A DNA stretch of 64,000 bases from Aegilops tauschii subsp. strangulata (Eukaryota; Streptophyta; Magnoliopsida; Poales; Poaceae), in NCBI RefSeq assembly GCF_002575655.3, contig NC_053040.3, positions 352,723,267 through 352,787,266 on the forward strand, read 5' to 3'. The first letter of the stretch is position 1, and each line of letters begins with the position of its first letter. Below the pieces are notes generated by a model. The model was not told the DNA's origin. It searched no databases and saw only the letters and a list, made by a program, of their open reading frames with translations. Of the stretch, positions 1-11,120 are shown piece after piece. The position numbers and the translations under genes were made by a program.

Positions 1-97
1 CGTGTTCTAACCTAGAAAAAGGGCAGTAGCCTTATTTATATCTATAGACTATATTAGTATATTTTTTATTTGCATAATTATATCTATATCTATTCCA

Positions 98-345
98 CCC
101 CTCCGTTTGTAATTTACTCCGCACATATATAGCTTTGACTACAGCCAAATTTTATAAAGCTTGACCGAATTTGGTGAAAGCAATATGAACATTTATACTA
201 ACAAATTTACACGATGTGGAAATAAAAGCAATGATGAATCAAATGATATATATTCGGTGCTGTATATGTTAATACTTTTTCCTACAAATTGTTGAAAGTA
301 TACAAAGTTTGACTTTAGAGAAACCCAATATGCGATATTATGTAC
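98..345. repeat. Degenerate Stowaway-like MITE (candidate)
   Basis: The segment opens with a CCCTCCGTTTGTAA-type motif and has two inverted arms. One arm near 125-200 contains a TTTTATAAAGCTTGACC-like motif. The other, near 270-330, reads on the opposite strand as AAAGTCAAACTTTGTA followed by a related AT-rich stretch. Grass MITEs of the Tc1/mariner class often have this layout. Ends and target duplications are not clean, so the boundaries are approximate. Confidence 0.4.
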
Positions 346-1227
346 AGTAGTAGTACGTACCTATTTCTTCCCGTTTTTGTTCCTACGATGTTGTACCGTG
401 CATGTACCTAGTTGTATCTATTACCCCTATACAGTGTGTGAATAACTTTGAAAGATGGTCGTTGGATGAAGCCAATCCGACAGTGCAGAGATGGCAAATC
501 CGAGCACTACCGGCCGTTGGATATCATCTACATTCCACCAGATTCTGGCACGTCTACAATCTAGAATACTCCCTGGTTGAACTTAAGCATAATGCAGAAA
601 CCTCAAGACACAATCACTTCTCCTTTGTTCTAGAATCTTCCGTATCGTAATTGCCCAATTTTGTTTCTAGATGAATTGCCATTATTAGTTTTTATTTTAT
701 GCTTTACAACACACAATTCCATGAATCTTAAAATAGATTAACTTTTTTTTATAAAAACTAATTGGTTTTGAATGGGATGGACTATAAGAATTAAACGAAC
801 ATCTACATCATGCATATATGACTCAAAGCTTCCATGCTATAGTGTGGTGTTTATTCATAATTTGGTTGCCAAAATCTCATGCGTGCAATGCACGTGTACC
901 TTACTAGTAGTGGTAGTAGTAGTACAAACTTCGTAGTAGGAGTAGTACGGAGTGCTGCTACTCTATCAACGAGTCCCATCTGACACCAAATTTCTTCCCT
1001 TCTGTGCTACAGCTAGAGCTTCCCTTCCTCGTTTCTGTTTTCCAACGCGGCGGGCAGGGTGCGGTTTGCCGATAGTCGGTTTGCTTAATTGCGGTCCCAC
1101 ATGAAAGTGAAAATGCTAGGCAACACGCCTTCCCTAACTATGTGGCTTGCCGGACGGGCCGTGGAGTACTCCCGATTCCCGGGCATGTGGGGTGTGATGC
1201 GAACGCGGTAGGCCATTTCCATTTACT

Positions 1228-1562
1228 AGCAATGTGCCCGTGCGTTGCAACGGAGCCAAAGTAGAATAATACTTGTTCACAAACTTGAAAGAAAACACTC
1301 TTTTTTTGATATACATATATACCACTAAAAACATATTATGTTTCACTCAAAATATATTTCTTAGACTGTTTTGATGAGGCGAGGGAGGGATGTGGTTGCT
1401 TTCAAGATAATAAGGGGTTTTCTGCAAATTGGAGCTGAGAAGTGGGTTATTGTTGCAAAAATGGCACAACTTACCTCGCAGCCTTTAGATGCAGATCTAA
1501 TGGTCAGAAATGATGGATGGCAGACACACCATCATCACCAACTGAGTCTTTTATAGGAGTAG
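1228..1562. repeat. Short grass repeat with GTGCCCGTGCGTTGCAACGG terminus
   Basis: The left end (ACTAGCAATGTGCCCGTGCG...) is a terminal sequence I recognise as widespread in grass genomes, in small non-autonomous DNA elements. The presumed right end is the TTTTATAGGAGTAGAGA motif near 1551-1565. The interior has no long ORF. The class and the right boundary are inferred. Confidence 0.35.
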
Positions 1563-2182
1563 AGAAACATGTATAAATTGTAAAATTTGGTTCTGCTCCT
1601 TGGCACGATCGATAGATAGAAATAACGGTTGGAAACGCTAGGGCGGGGCTTTTCCCGCCAGAGAATAAGTAGGGTAGTAGCTAGGTTGGCGCATCATCGG
1701 TTTGGTCACATGTGGTCCCACATGTTGTAGTAAAGCCTAGCCAATGTGCGTTGATCGGGAGGCCGGAACAACAGCGTGGTATGCGACGGGGAAGGGACAT
1801 TCTTCACGTACATGTTCCAGTTTCTCGTTTTGAACCTGCGAACGTGACAAGCGTGCTGCACGAGTAGTTTTGAATTTATAAGTTCAGTCTCAGTTTTTGA
1901 ATTTAGGAGTAGTTCATAGGTCGGGTCAAGCATCGAACGTAAATTACGAAGTTGATGGAAAAGTTAAGCACAACTTATAAATTGACGGATGGAGTACTAG
2001 TTAGAGTGATGCATATAATTGCTTCCAAATGTGAGCAAAGGGATCGCACATGTCTTTATTGACTAGAACGAGAATGCAATAGCACAATAAGAATTAAGGC
2101 CACGATGATGCAATCGCAGTGGTGGTTACAGGAGCCAAGAAGAAAGATGCATCCATCAACGTACGACCTCCTCCTCCTCGAC

Positions 2183-2751
2183 TCAGTGTGCCGAGCCACC
2201 GACCGGCGGCTTAGGAGCGGCGGCTTTTGTTGCTAGGTCAAGGTACTTCTCAACAAAGGCGTCCAAGGGTTCCAGCTGGTTGACGAAGGCCAACGTCGTA
2301 GCGTCCTCACCAGCCTTTTAGATACCTATGTACACGACTTCCTCGTACACGTGGATGTGTAGGTCGACGAATTCTTGCAGGGCGAGGCGCCTCGTGGCGA
2401 GAGCGACATCAAGGTGGACATTCTTCATTGCGTCGGCGGGCAGTCGCAGGGCCACAAATGCTTGAAAGAGGTTCTCGCATCGAGGCCAATTAGGGTGGCA
2501 GGTAATGAGTGGCCCAGGCACGCAGGCTGGAGTAGTACGACGATGTCGTCCGCGAGCTTCTTGACGACGGTGAACTTGTTGATGGTCGCGACGATCATCT
2601 TGTCCAACTAAGACTCGTAGCTGGCATTGGTGATGGCCATGAACCAACCGGTCGCCAACACCCTCTGGAGACGATCCTCGGTGCCATGCCGCAGGCCGGC
2701 GTCATGGACCATCTGGCACCACCGCTAGCCGCTCACGCGCATCGCCGCCAT
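2183..2751 (-). pseudogene. Broken intronless host gene, function unknown
   Basis: On the minus strand an ATG at 2751 opens a frame encoding a helix-rich, soluble-looking protein that is G+C-rich at third positions, as grass genes often are. The frame has two in-frame TAG stops early on (near codon 9, and again just after a MAITNASYES segment). It then needs at least one frame change around 2480-2540 to continue into a second coding-like stretch (LFQAFVALRLPADAMKNVHL and onward). That stretch has another stop after VVYIGI and finally ends at the TGA at 2183-2185. A TATA box sits about 85 bp upstream of the ATG, so the promoter outlived the coding frame. I do not recognise the family. Its coding character is supported by two long adjoining open stretches with good codon bias. 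It could instead be a captured gene fragment. Confidence 0.45.
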
Positions 2752-2832
2752 AGGTCTGGAGTAAGCACTTTTGCGCTTAGTGTAGGTGCTTAGGTGAGTA
2801 CGATTCTGTAGATGCATTGGAATGGAGGGGCG

Positions 2833-2840
2833 CCTTTATA
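2833..2840 (-). promoter_or_regulatory. TATA box of the 2183-2751 pseudogene
   Basis: Reads TATAAAGG on the minus strand in a G+C-rich context, about 80-90 bp before the first ATG. This spacing is normal for a plant core promoter with a short leader. Confidence 0.45.
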
Positions 2841-3267
2841 TGAGTGCAAACTGCATTGCATTCACATCGTGCTGCCTCTTTTCACCGTCCTCCTCCCATT
2901 ATTACTCCCCTCAGCATGCTAATTAAAGGAGGATGCATCATTGGACGTTCCACATTTTGGGAACCGCTACCCTCTCCCTCGTGTGTGTTGAAGCCGAATT
3001 GGGAACTGCCCTGGTTTACTCACTATATTTTTACCGTCCTGGTTTACTAGTAGCTGTCAAAACGAATAGTATTGTGTCGCCCGCTGCACGCCCGGCTGAA
3101 CACGCCTCCTCGCCTCCATCAAACGCATCCGTTAAACTCGCATGCAAACCGAGAAACTTACTCCGGCCACACGTCCGTTCATGAGCGGCCGGAATTAAAC
3201 GCAATGCCGGGCGAGCTCCTCCCGTCCGCCCTCAGTTTAAACGAGGCCAGATGCCGGCCAAACTCCT
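2841..3267. other. Host DNA left of the Athila-like insertion
   Basis: Mostly non-coding. The last part (about 3223-3262) carries a CCGTCCGCCCTC...TTTAAACGAGGCCAGA motif. A near copy lies on the far side of the retrotransposon at about 13498-13535, directly before the host ORF at 13597. The target site therefore lay within a small promoter-proximal tandem duplication. Confidence 0.5.
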
Positions 3268-4768
3268 TGATGACCCACAAGTATAGGGGATCTATCGTAG
3301 TCCTTTCGATAAGTCAGAGTGTCGAACCCAACGAGGAGCAGAAGGAAATGATAAGTGGTTTTCAGCAAGGTATTCTCTGTAAGCACTGAAATAATAGGTA
3401 ACAGATAGTTTTGTGATAGGATAATTTGTAACGAGCAACAAGTAACAAAAGTAAATAAAGTGCAGCAAGGTGGCCCAATCCTTTTTGTAGCAAAGGACAA
3501 GCCTGGACAAACTCTTATATAGAGAAAAGCGCTCCCATGGACACATGGGAATTATCATCAAGCTAGTTATCATCACGTTCATATGACTCGCGTTCGGTAC
3601 TTTGATAATTTGATATGTGGGTGGACCGGTGCTTGGGTGCTGTCCTTACTTGGACAAGCATCCCACTTATGATTAACCTCTATTGCAAGCATCCGCAACT
3701 AAAACAAAAGTATTAAGGTAAACCTAACCATAGCATGAAACATATGGATCCAAATCAGCCCCTTACGAAGCAACGCATAAACTAGGGTTTAAGCTTTTGT
3801 CACTCTAGCAACCCATCATCTACTTATTACTTCCCAATGCCTTCCTCTAGGCCCAAATAATGGTGAAGTGTTATGTAGTCGACGTTCACATAACACCACT
3901 AGAGGATAGGCAACATACATCTCATCAAAATATCGAACGAATACCAAATTCACATGACTACTAATAGCAAGACTTCTCCCATGTCCTCAGGAACAAACGT
4001 AACTACTCACAAAGCATATTCATGTTCACAATCAGAGGAGTATTAATATGTATATAGGATCTGAACATATGATCTTCCACCAAATAAACCAACAAGCATC
4101 AACTACAAGGAGTAATCAACACTACTAGCAACCTACAGGTACCAATCCCGGACTTAGAGACAAGAATTGGATACAAGAGATGAACTAGGGTTTGAGATGA
4201 GATGGTGCTGGTGAAGATGTGATGGAGATTGCCCTCTCCCGATGAGAGGAGCGTTGTTGATGACGATGGCGATGATTTCCCCCTCCCGGAGGGAAGTGTC
4301 CCCGGCAGAACAGCTCTGCCGGAGCCCTAGATTGGTTCCGCCAAGGTTTCGCCTCGTGGCGGCGGAGTCTCGTCCCGAAAGCTTGCTTATGATTTTTCTT
4401 CGGACGAAAGACCTCATATAGCAGAAGATGGCCACCGGAGGGCCAACAGGGGGCCCACGAGGCAGGGGGCGCGCCCCCCACCCTCGTGGCTAGGTGGGGC
4501 CCCCCTGACGCATTTCTTCCGCTCAATATTTTTTATTATTTCCAAAAATAACTTTCGTGGAGTTTCAGGACTTTTGGAGTTGTGCAGAATAGGTCTCTAA
4601 TATTTGCTCCTTTTCCAGCCCAGAATTCTAGCTGCCGGCATTCTCCCTCCTTACGTAAACCTTGTAAAATAAGAGAGAATAGGCATAAGTATTGTGACAT
4701 AATGTGTAATAACAGCCCATAATGCAATAAATATCGATATAAAAGCATGATGCAAAATGGACATATCA
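3268..4768 (-). repeat. 3' LTR of the first Athila-like element
   Basis: Begins TGATGACCCACAAG and ends ATATCA on the plus strand. It matches 11992-13491 nearly base for base. It carries a G+C-rich hairpin at about 4449-4493. Short ORFs read from it, such as 4154-4526 on the minus strand, are LTR sequence and not genes. Confidence 0.95.
4449..4493. other. G+C-rich inverted-repeat module (copy 1)
   Basis: Arms CCACGAGG and CCTCGTGG enclose an inner GGGCGCGCCC palindrome. The same module recurs five more times in the two Athila-like elements (near 6985, 13171, 39901, 43636 and 48030). Confidence 0.7.
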
Positions 4769-4782
4769 ACTCCCCCAAGCTT
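4769..4782 (-). other. Polypurine tract of the first Athila-like element
   Basis: Reads AAGCTTGGGGGAGT on the minus strand, immediately before the 3' LTR. This is the plus-strand primer position used by LTR retrotransposons. Confidence 0.85.
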
Positions 4783-6318
4783 AGACCTCGCTTGTCCTCA
4801 AGCGAAAGCCGATAACGATAAATATGTCCACATGTTTAGAGGTAGAGGTGTCGATAAAATAAAATACGGACATGAGGGCATCATGATTATTCTCATAACA
4901 GCAACATATATGGATATTGTCATATAATTTCTTATGCTCAAGTAATAATCTATTCACAATGCAAAGTATGAATTAGAAACTTTACTGAGAACTAACAAAC
5001 TATAATCTCAGTCATTGAAGCAATTGCAATTTATCATAACATCAGAAAGAGTCTATGTCAGAGCTTTCTAGCAAGTCCACATACTCAACTATCATTTAGT
5101 CTTTCATGATTGCTAACACTCACGCAATACTTGTGGTCACGGAGTTTTAACCGGACACAGAGAAAGATAGGGGCTTATAGCTTCGCCTCCCAACCTTTTA
5201 CCTCAAGGGTAATGTCAACAATAATAACTCATGTTAACTTACATTCAATTAGATATATATATATATATATCAGGATCTTTCCAACATCCTGTGCTTGCCA
5301 AAGGATAAAATGTAAAAAGGAAAGGTGAAGATCACCATGACTCTTGCATAAGGTAGAAGATAATAATAAAAGATAGACCCTTCGCAGAGGGAAGCAGAGG
5401 TTGCCATGCACTTTCAAGGTTGGATGCACAAAATATTAATGCGAAAGAACGTCGCTTTATATTGCCACTTGTGATATGAACCTTTATTATGCAGTCTGTC
5501 ACTTTTATTTCTTCCACATCACAAGATCGTATAAAGCTTATTTCCTCCACACCAATCAATCATACATATTTCGAGAGCAATTTTTATTGCTTGCACCGAT
5601 GACAACTTACTTGAAGGATCTTACTCAATCCATAGGTAGATTTGGTGGACTCTCATGGCAAAACTGGTTTAAGGGTTTTTGGAAGCACAAGTAGTATCTC
5701 TACTTGGTGCATAGAATTTGGCTAGCATGAGGGGGAAAGGCAAGCTCAACATGTTGGATGATCCATGACAATATACTTTATCTCAGATATAAGAAAACAT
5801 AACCCATTACGTTGTCTTCCTTGTCCAACATCAACTCTTTAGCATGTCGAGTGCTCCCAATCATAAAAGATGTCCATGATAATATATTTATATATGAAAC
5901 CTCTCTTTCTTTATTACTTCTTATTAATTGTAACAATGACCAACGCTATGTTTGTCAACTCTCAACAATTTTTAATCATCATACTCTTTCTATGTGAAGT
6001 CATTACTCTCAATAAGATCAATATGATCTCTTTATTTCTTTTTATTCTTTTTCTTTTACTCAAGATCATAGCAAGATAATCAAGCCCTTGACTCAACACT
6101 AATCTTTATTATATAGCTCACGGACTAGATTACATAGAGGGATCATAAAGGAAAACTCAAAACTAGATCATACCAAAACTTTATTCTACTAGATCAAGAT
6201 ACTACTAATAGGATCGAACTAAGAAAAACAGTAAAGATAGGAGTGTCATGGTGATACGATACCGGGGCATCTCCCCCAAGATTGGCAGTTGCCAAGGGGA
6301 GTGCCCATACCCATATGA
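4783..6318 (-). other. Non-coding 3' region of the first Athila-like element
   Basis: About 1.5 kb of AT-rich sequence between the accessory ORF and the 3' LTR, without a credible ORF. It includes an (AT)n run at 5251-5270. A second purine tract close to the accessory ORF is listed separately. Confidence 0.7.
6269..6284 (-). other. Second, internal polypurine-like tract
   Basis: The plus strand reads ATCTCCCCCAAGATTG, which on the minus strand is a CTTGGGGGAG tract. It closely resembles the true polypurine tract 1.5 kb away and lies just 3' of the accessory ORF. The other Athila-like element has an equivalent tract at 42170-42184. Confidence 0.5.
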
Positions 6319-6829
6319 TTATGTCTCCTTTGCTGGTGAAGGGATTGTTGATGATGTAGGCTTGTCGTCCATCTTCCAAGGCATAGGCTCACCATCATAG
6401 AAGGATGATCGAGTCTCCGGGATCCTTAAATCTGCAGCCAAACTCATCCTTTTGAATCTATATTCATACTCACAGTTTTGGTTTTGCAGGTCATATATTT
6501 GGGCTTGGAGGTGCTCGATTTTCTCGTGGAGCTTGAAGATGGTCTCCCCAATATCCTTGGCATCCAGCTTGTGGTTGTTGGTGAACTCCGTGATCATTAT
6601 GCGATTGGAGTCAACCACGCTCCACCATCTCCTGGCACTTGAAAACTTGTTGCTCCATTGCTTCAAGCCTTGTCTCCAAACTTCCGGTCCTCCGTGGTCC
6701 CTCAACATCGCGGATGTGCAGCACCCCCTCATGCATCTCAATGGTTTGAGGGTGTTGCAGCACCTCCGCGAGGTAGGGATTGATGACCTTCTCGAAGAAC
6801 TTGTCCTTGGAGGCACTTGGAGACGTCAT
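6319..6829 (-). pseudogene. Accessory coiled-coil ORF of the Athila-like element (frameshifted)
   Basis: The ORF lies downstream of integrase in the sense direction. It starts at the ATG at 6829 (MTSPSASKDKFFEKVINPYL) and runs in one frame to a stop near 6611. The matching continuation (MITEFTNNHKLDAKDIGETI and onward) is in another frame down to 6319, so a single frameshift near 6615 divides it. Heptad-like stretches (ETIFKLHEKIEHLQAQIYDL) predict a coiled coil in the second half. There is no catalytic motif, signal peptide or clear membrane segment. Athila-group elements commonly carry an extra ORF between pol and the 3' LTR. The role of this one is unknown and I do not call it an envelope protein. 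Confidence 0.6.
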
Positions 6830-6973
6830 GATGATCTAGATCTGTCAGAAAAAACAGCTCGAAACAAGAACAGAGGACAATTGCGTGATACGGGAGTCAA
6901 AACCTTCGGGAGAATATATAATGAATTTTTACCGACCAAAATACGTATCGTGCAAGAAAACGGAGTCCGCAGA

Positions 6974-7045
6974 GCGCACGAGGTGCCCACGAGGTAGGGG
7001 GCGCGCCCAGGGGGTAGGGCGCGCCCTCCACCCTCGTGGAGCCCT
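6974..7045. other. G+C-rich inverted-repeat module (copy 2)
   Basis: An extended form of the CCACGAGG...CCTCGTGG hairpin with two inner GGGCGCGCCC-like blocks. It lies in non-coding DNA between the integrase stop and the accessory ORF of the first Athila-like element. Confidence 0.65.
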
Positions 7046-7156
7046 CGTGTCCTTCCTGAACTGCTTCTTATTTTTCTATTTTTCTAAATATTCCAAAACG
7101 GAGAAATATTGCCTTTAGAACTGTTTTGGAGTCGGTTTACTTACCGTACCACATAC

Positions 7157-8265
7157 CTATTCCTTTTCGGAGTCTGAAACGTTCCAGAAAGTGTCCCTTA
7201 TGTATTCCTCCAGGGTTACGATTTCAATAACATTGGTTTCAACATTTATAGAATTACCTGAGATATAATGTTTGATTCTTTGACCGTTCACCACCTTCGG
7301 ATTTGTGCCTTCGAAGTTGTTGATGTTTATGGCACCGGAACGATAAACCTCTTCGATGACGTAAGGGCCTTCCCATTTAGAAAGAAGTTTTCCTGCAAAA
7401 AATCTTAAACGAGAGTTGTATAGCAATACATAATCACCTACATTAAACTCACGCTTTTGTATCCTTTTGTCATGCCATCTTTTAACTTTTTCTTTAAACA
7501 ACTTGGCATTCTCGTAGGCTTGGGTTCTCCATTCGTCAAGTGAGCTAATGTCAAATAACCTCTTCTCTCCGGCAAGTTTGAAATCATACTTGAGCTCCTT
7601 AATAGCCCAATAAGCCTTATGTTCTAGTTTGAGAGGTAAGTGACATGCTTTTCCATAGACCATTTTATACGAAGACATACCAATAGGATTTTTATATGCA
7701 GTTCTATATGCCCATAATGCATCATCAAGTTTCTTGGACCAATTCTTCCTAGATCTATTAACAGTCTTTTGCAAAATTAATTTGAGCTCTCTATTACTCA
7801 ATTCTACTTGACCACTAGACTGCGGGTGATAAGGAGATGCAATTCTATGATTAACATCATACTTAGCAAGAATTTTACGAAAAGCACCATGAATAAAATG
7901 TGAACCACCATCAGTCATTAAATATCTAGGGACTCCAAACCTCGGAAAAATAACTTCTTTAAGCATTTTAATAGAAGTGTTACTATCAGCACTACTAGTT
8001 GGAATAACTTCTACCCACTTAGTAACGTGATCAACAGCAACTAAATATGTGTGTAACCATTAGAGGCGGGAAAAGGTCCCATATAATCAAAGTCCCAAAC
8101 ATCAAATGGTTCAATAACAAGTGAATAATTCATATGCATTTCTTGACGTCTACTAATGTTACCAATTCTTTGACATTCATCACAAGACAAGACAAACTTA
8201 CGGGCATCCTTGAAGAGAGTAGGCCAATAAAAACCGGATTGCAATACCTTATGTGCAGTTCTGTC
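7157..8265 (-). pseudogene. Integrase part of gypsy pol (broken)
   Basis: Integrase domain that joins element cDNA to host DNA. The zinc-binding N-terminus is recognisable: histidines in [10 protein letters not shown], encoded just upstream, pair with the CDEC motif near 8180. The catalytic core shows the three acidic positions, in DFDYMGPF, LMTDGGSHF and the glutamate of SSGQVELSNREL. A C-terminal domain follows (WEGPYVIEEVY) and the frame ends at 7157. Two lesions precede the core: an in-frame TGA at about 8263-8265, probably a CGA-to-TGA change, and a one-base frameshift near 8042 in a T-rich stretch. Between 8041 and 7157 the frame is open, including codons upstream of the first ATG at 7966. 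Confidence 0.9.
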
Positions 8266-9609
8266 TCAAGCGTGGTGTCCTCCATAAGCCTTGGAGTGAC
8301 ACTTGCGTAGGATCTGTTCCTGTTCATGCTCAGGTACACAACATCTAATAACACCATCTACTCCTTCTTTATAAAGATGTGGGTCATCCCAAAAGTAATG
8401 TCTCAAATCATAGAGGAACTTTTTCTTTTGCTGGTATGTGAAACTAGGTGGTATAAATTTAGCAACAATATAATCAGCATACCACGGAGTACTACGAGAA
8501 GTATTTATGACATTTAATTGCTCATCAGGAAAGCTATCATCAATAGGTAGTGGGTCATCAAGAACATTTTCTAACCTAGACAAGTTGTCTGCAACAGGGT
8601 TCTCAACTCCCTTTCTATCAACAATATGCAAATCAAGTTCTTGTAGCAAGAGAACCCATCTAATAAGTCTAGGTTTAGCGTCTTTCTTTTCCATAAGATA
8701 TTTAATAGCAGCATGATCAGTGTGAATAGTTACTTTAGAATCAACAATATAAGGTCTGAACTTATCACAAGCAAATACGACTGCTAAAAATTCTTTTTCA
8801 GTAGTAGCATAATTTCTTTGAGCATTGTCTAGAGTTTTGCTAGCATATTGGATAACATTTAATTTCTTATCAACTCTTTTCCCTAGAACAGCACCTACAG
8901 CATAATCACTAGCATCACACAAAATTTCAAAGGGTAAATTCCAATCAGGTGGCTGAACAATAGGTGCAGAAATCAATGCTTTCTTAAGTATTTCAAATGC
9001 TTCTAGACAATCATCATCAAAGACAAATGGTATATCTTTTTGTAATAAATTAGTCAGAGGCCGAGAAATTTTTGAGAAGTCCTTAATGAACCTCCTATAA
9101 AAACTGGCGTGACCAAGGAAACTTCTTATACCTTTGATGTCCTTGGGACATGGCATCTTTTCAATAGCATCAACCTTGGCTTTATCGACTTCAATACCTC
9201 TTTCAGAAACTTTATGCCCCAAGACAATACCTTCATTAACCATAAAGTGGCACCTTTCCCAATTCAAGACAAGATTAGTTTCTTCACATCTCTGCAAAAC
9301 TCGGTCAAGGTTGCTCAAGCAATCATCAAAATAGGATCCATAGACGGAGAAATCATCCATGAAAACCTCACAAATCTTTTCACAAAAGTCAGAGAATATA
9401 GCCATCATGCATCTTTGAAAGGTAGCAGGTGCATTACATAAACCAAAAGGCATACGTCTATAAGTAAAAGTACCAAAAGGGCAAGTAAAAGTAGTCTTTG
9501 ATTGATCTTTGGCTGACACGGATATTTGAGAGAAACCAGAATAACCATCTAGGAAGCAAAAATGTGTATGTTTGGATAATCTTTCTAGCATTTGATCGAT
9601 AAAAGGCAA
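8266..9609 (-). pseudogene. Reverse transcriptase / RNase H part of gypsy pol
   Basis: A 447-codon open stretch with the RT palm motifs: the first catalytic aspartate in LDGYSG (about residues 20-25), [10 protein letters not shown] near 55-64, and the FMDDF catalytic box at about 83-87. RNase H follows from around residue 210 ([12 protein letters not shown], then [10 protein letters not shown]), and the start of the integrase zinc domain lies at the end. The N-terminal end of RT is in a different frame (ORF at 9585-10907) because of a one-base change in an A run at about 9624. The catalytic residues themselves look intact, so the damage is to reading frame only. Confidence 0.93.
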
Positions 9610-10907
9610 GGGGTAGTGATCTTTTTAGTAGCCTTATTTAATTTGCGGAAGTCAATTACCATCCTATAACCTGTAATAATTCTTTGCGGAATCAATTCAT
9701 CTTTATCATTAGGAATGACAGTAATACCTCCCTTCTTAGGTTCACAATGGACAGGGCTTACCCACTGACTATCAGCAACGGGATAAATAATACCTGCCTC
9801 TAGAAGCTTTAGTATTTCCTTTCTTACCACTTCTTTCATTTTAGGATTCAGCCGTCGTTGATGATCACGAACTGGTTTGGCATCTTCCTCCAAATTTATT
9901 TTATGTTGACATAGAGTGGGACTAATGCCCTTAAGATCATCAAGAGTATATCCAATAGCAGCACGGTGCTTCTTCAGAGTTTTCAATAATCTCTCTTCTT
10001 CATGCTCTGAAAGGTTAGCACTAATAATAACAGGATATATCTTTTTCTCATCAAGATAAGCATATTTAAGAGTATCAGGTAACGGTTTAAGCTCAAACAC
10101 GGGATCACCCTTGGGTGCAGGATGATCCCCTAGGATTTCAACAGGCAAATTGTGTTTCAGGATGGGTTCTTGTTTAAAGAATACTTCATCTATTTCCCTT
10201 CTTTCATTCATAAACATATCATTTTCATGGTCTAGCAAATATTGTTCTAAAGGATCACTAGGAGGCACGACAATAGAAGCAAGACCAATTATTTCATCCT
10301 TACTAGGAAATTCCTCTTCACGGTGTTGTCTACTAAATTTAGAAAAGTTGAACTCATGAGACATATCACCCAAGCCAATAGTAACGACATCCTTTTCGCA
10401 GTCTATCCTAGCATTAACAGTGTTCAAGAAGGGTCTACCAAATATAATGGGACAAAAGCTATCTTGTGGGGAACCAAGAACAAGAAAATCAGCAGGATAT
10501 TTAGTTTTGCCACACAAGACTTCAACATCTCTAAAAATTCCCATTGGTGAAATAGTATCTCTATTGGCAAGTTTAATTGTGACATCAATATCTTTTAACT
10601 CAGTAGGTGCAATATCATGCTTAATTTCTTTGTATAAGTCAATAGGTATAGCACTAGCACTGGCACCCATATCGCATAAGCCATGATAACAATGATCTCC
10701 TATTTTAACAGAGATAACAGGCATGCCTACCACAGGTCTATGTTTATCTTTAGCACAAGGTTTAGCAATTCTAGCAGTTTCATCACAGAAATGAATAACA
10801 TGCCCATCGATATTATCAGACAAGAGATCTTTAACAATAGCAATATTAGGTTCAACTTTAATCTGCTCAGGAGGTGTATAAGTTCTAATATTGCTTTTAC
10901 AAACCAC
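9585..10907 (-). pseudogene. Aspartic protease and N-terminal RT of gypsy pol
   Basis: 440 codons open. The retropepsin active site appears as CDMGASASA (residues 78-86, a DMGA variant of the usual D-T/S-G-A). The flap-distal FGRPFLN motif follows at about 165-175. The RT fingers begin with VSPVHCEPKKGG and [13 protein letters not shown], and the frame is lost just after that motif. It is in the same frame as the gag ORF (11121-11885), separated by two stop codons (TAG at 11121-11123 and TAA near 10945). Gag-pol was therefore one continuous polyprotein in this family. Confidence 0.92.
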
Positions 10908-11120
10908 AGTTGAAGCTTTAGCATGATCTTTTATTCTAACAGGTTAAGGTGGTTTCTCAACATAAGAAGTAGGAACAATAGGATCATTATAAGTGATAGT
11001 CTTTTCTTCAACTTTAATAGGTGCAGCTACTTTTACTTCTATGGGAGGATGATATTTAAACCACTTCTCCTTAGGGAGATCAACATAAGCAGCAAAAGAT
11101 TCACAGAAAGAGGCTACTAT

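Larger units (their letters stand above)
1..2182. other. Left-edge intergenic DNA
   Basis: AT-rich non-coding sequence with no convincing gene. It contains the two MITE-like repeats listed separately (about 98-345 and 1228-1562). The short open frames at 402-650 and 1371-1556 have no recognisable motif and no codon pattern that sets them apart from chance. Confidence 0.6.

Noticed and set aside
402..650. 82-codon plus-strand ORF near the left edge
   Set aside because: No motif and no promoter, and the sequence resembles ordinary intergenic repeat DNA.
4154..4526. Minus-strand ORFs over the LTR hairpin (also at 12823-13268)
   Set aside because: They repeat in both LTRs of the same element and span the palindrome module. 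They are not conserved as protein between LTRs.
9109..9441. 110-codon plus-strand ORF opposite reverse transcriptase
   Set aside because: Antisense shadow. The minus strand has clear RT motifs over the same bases.
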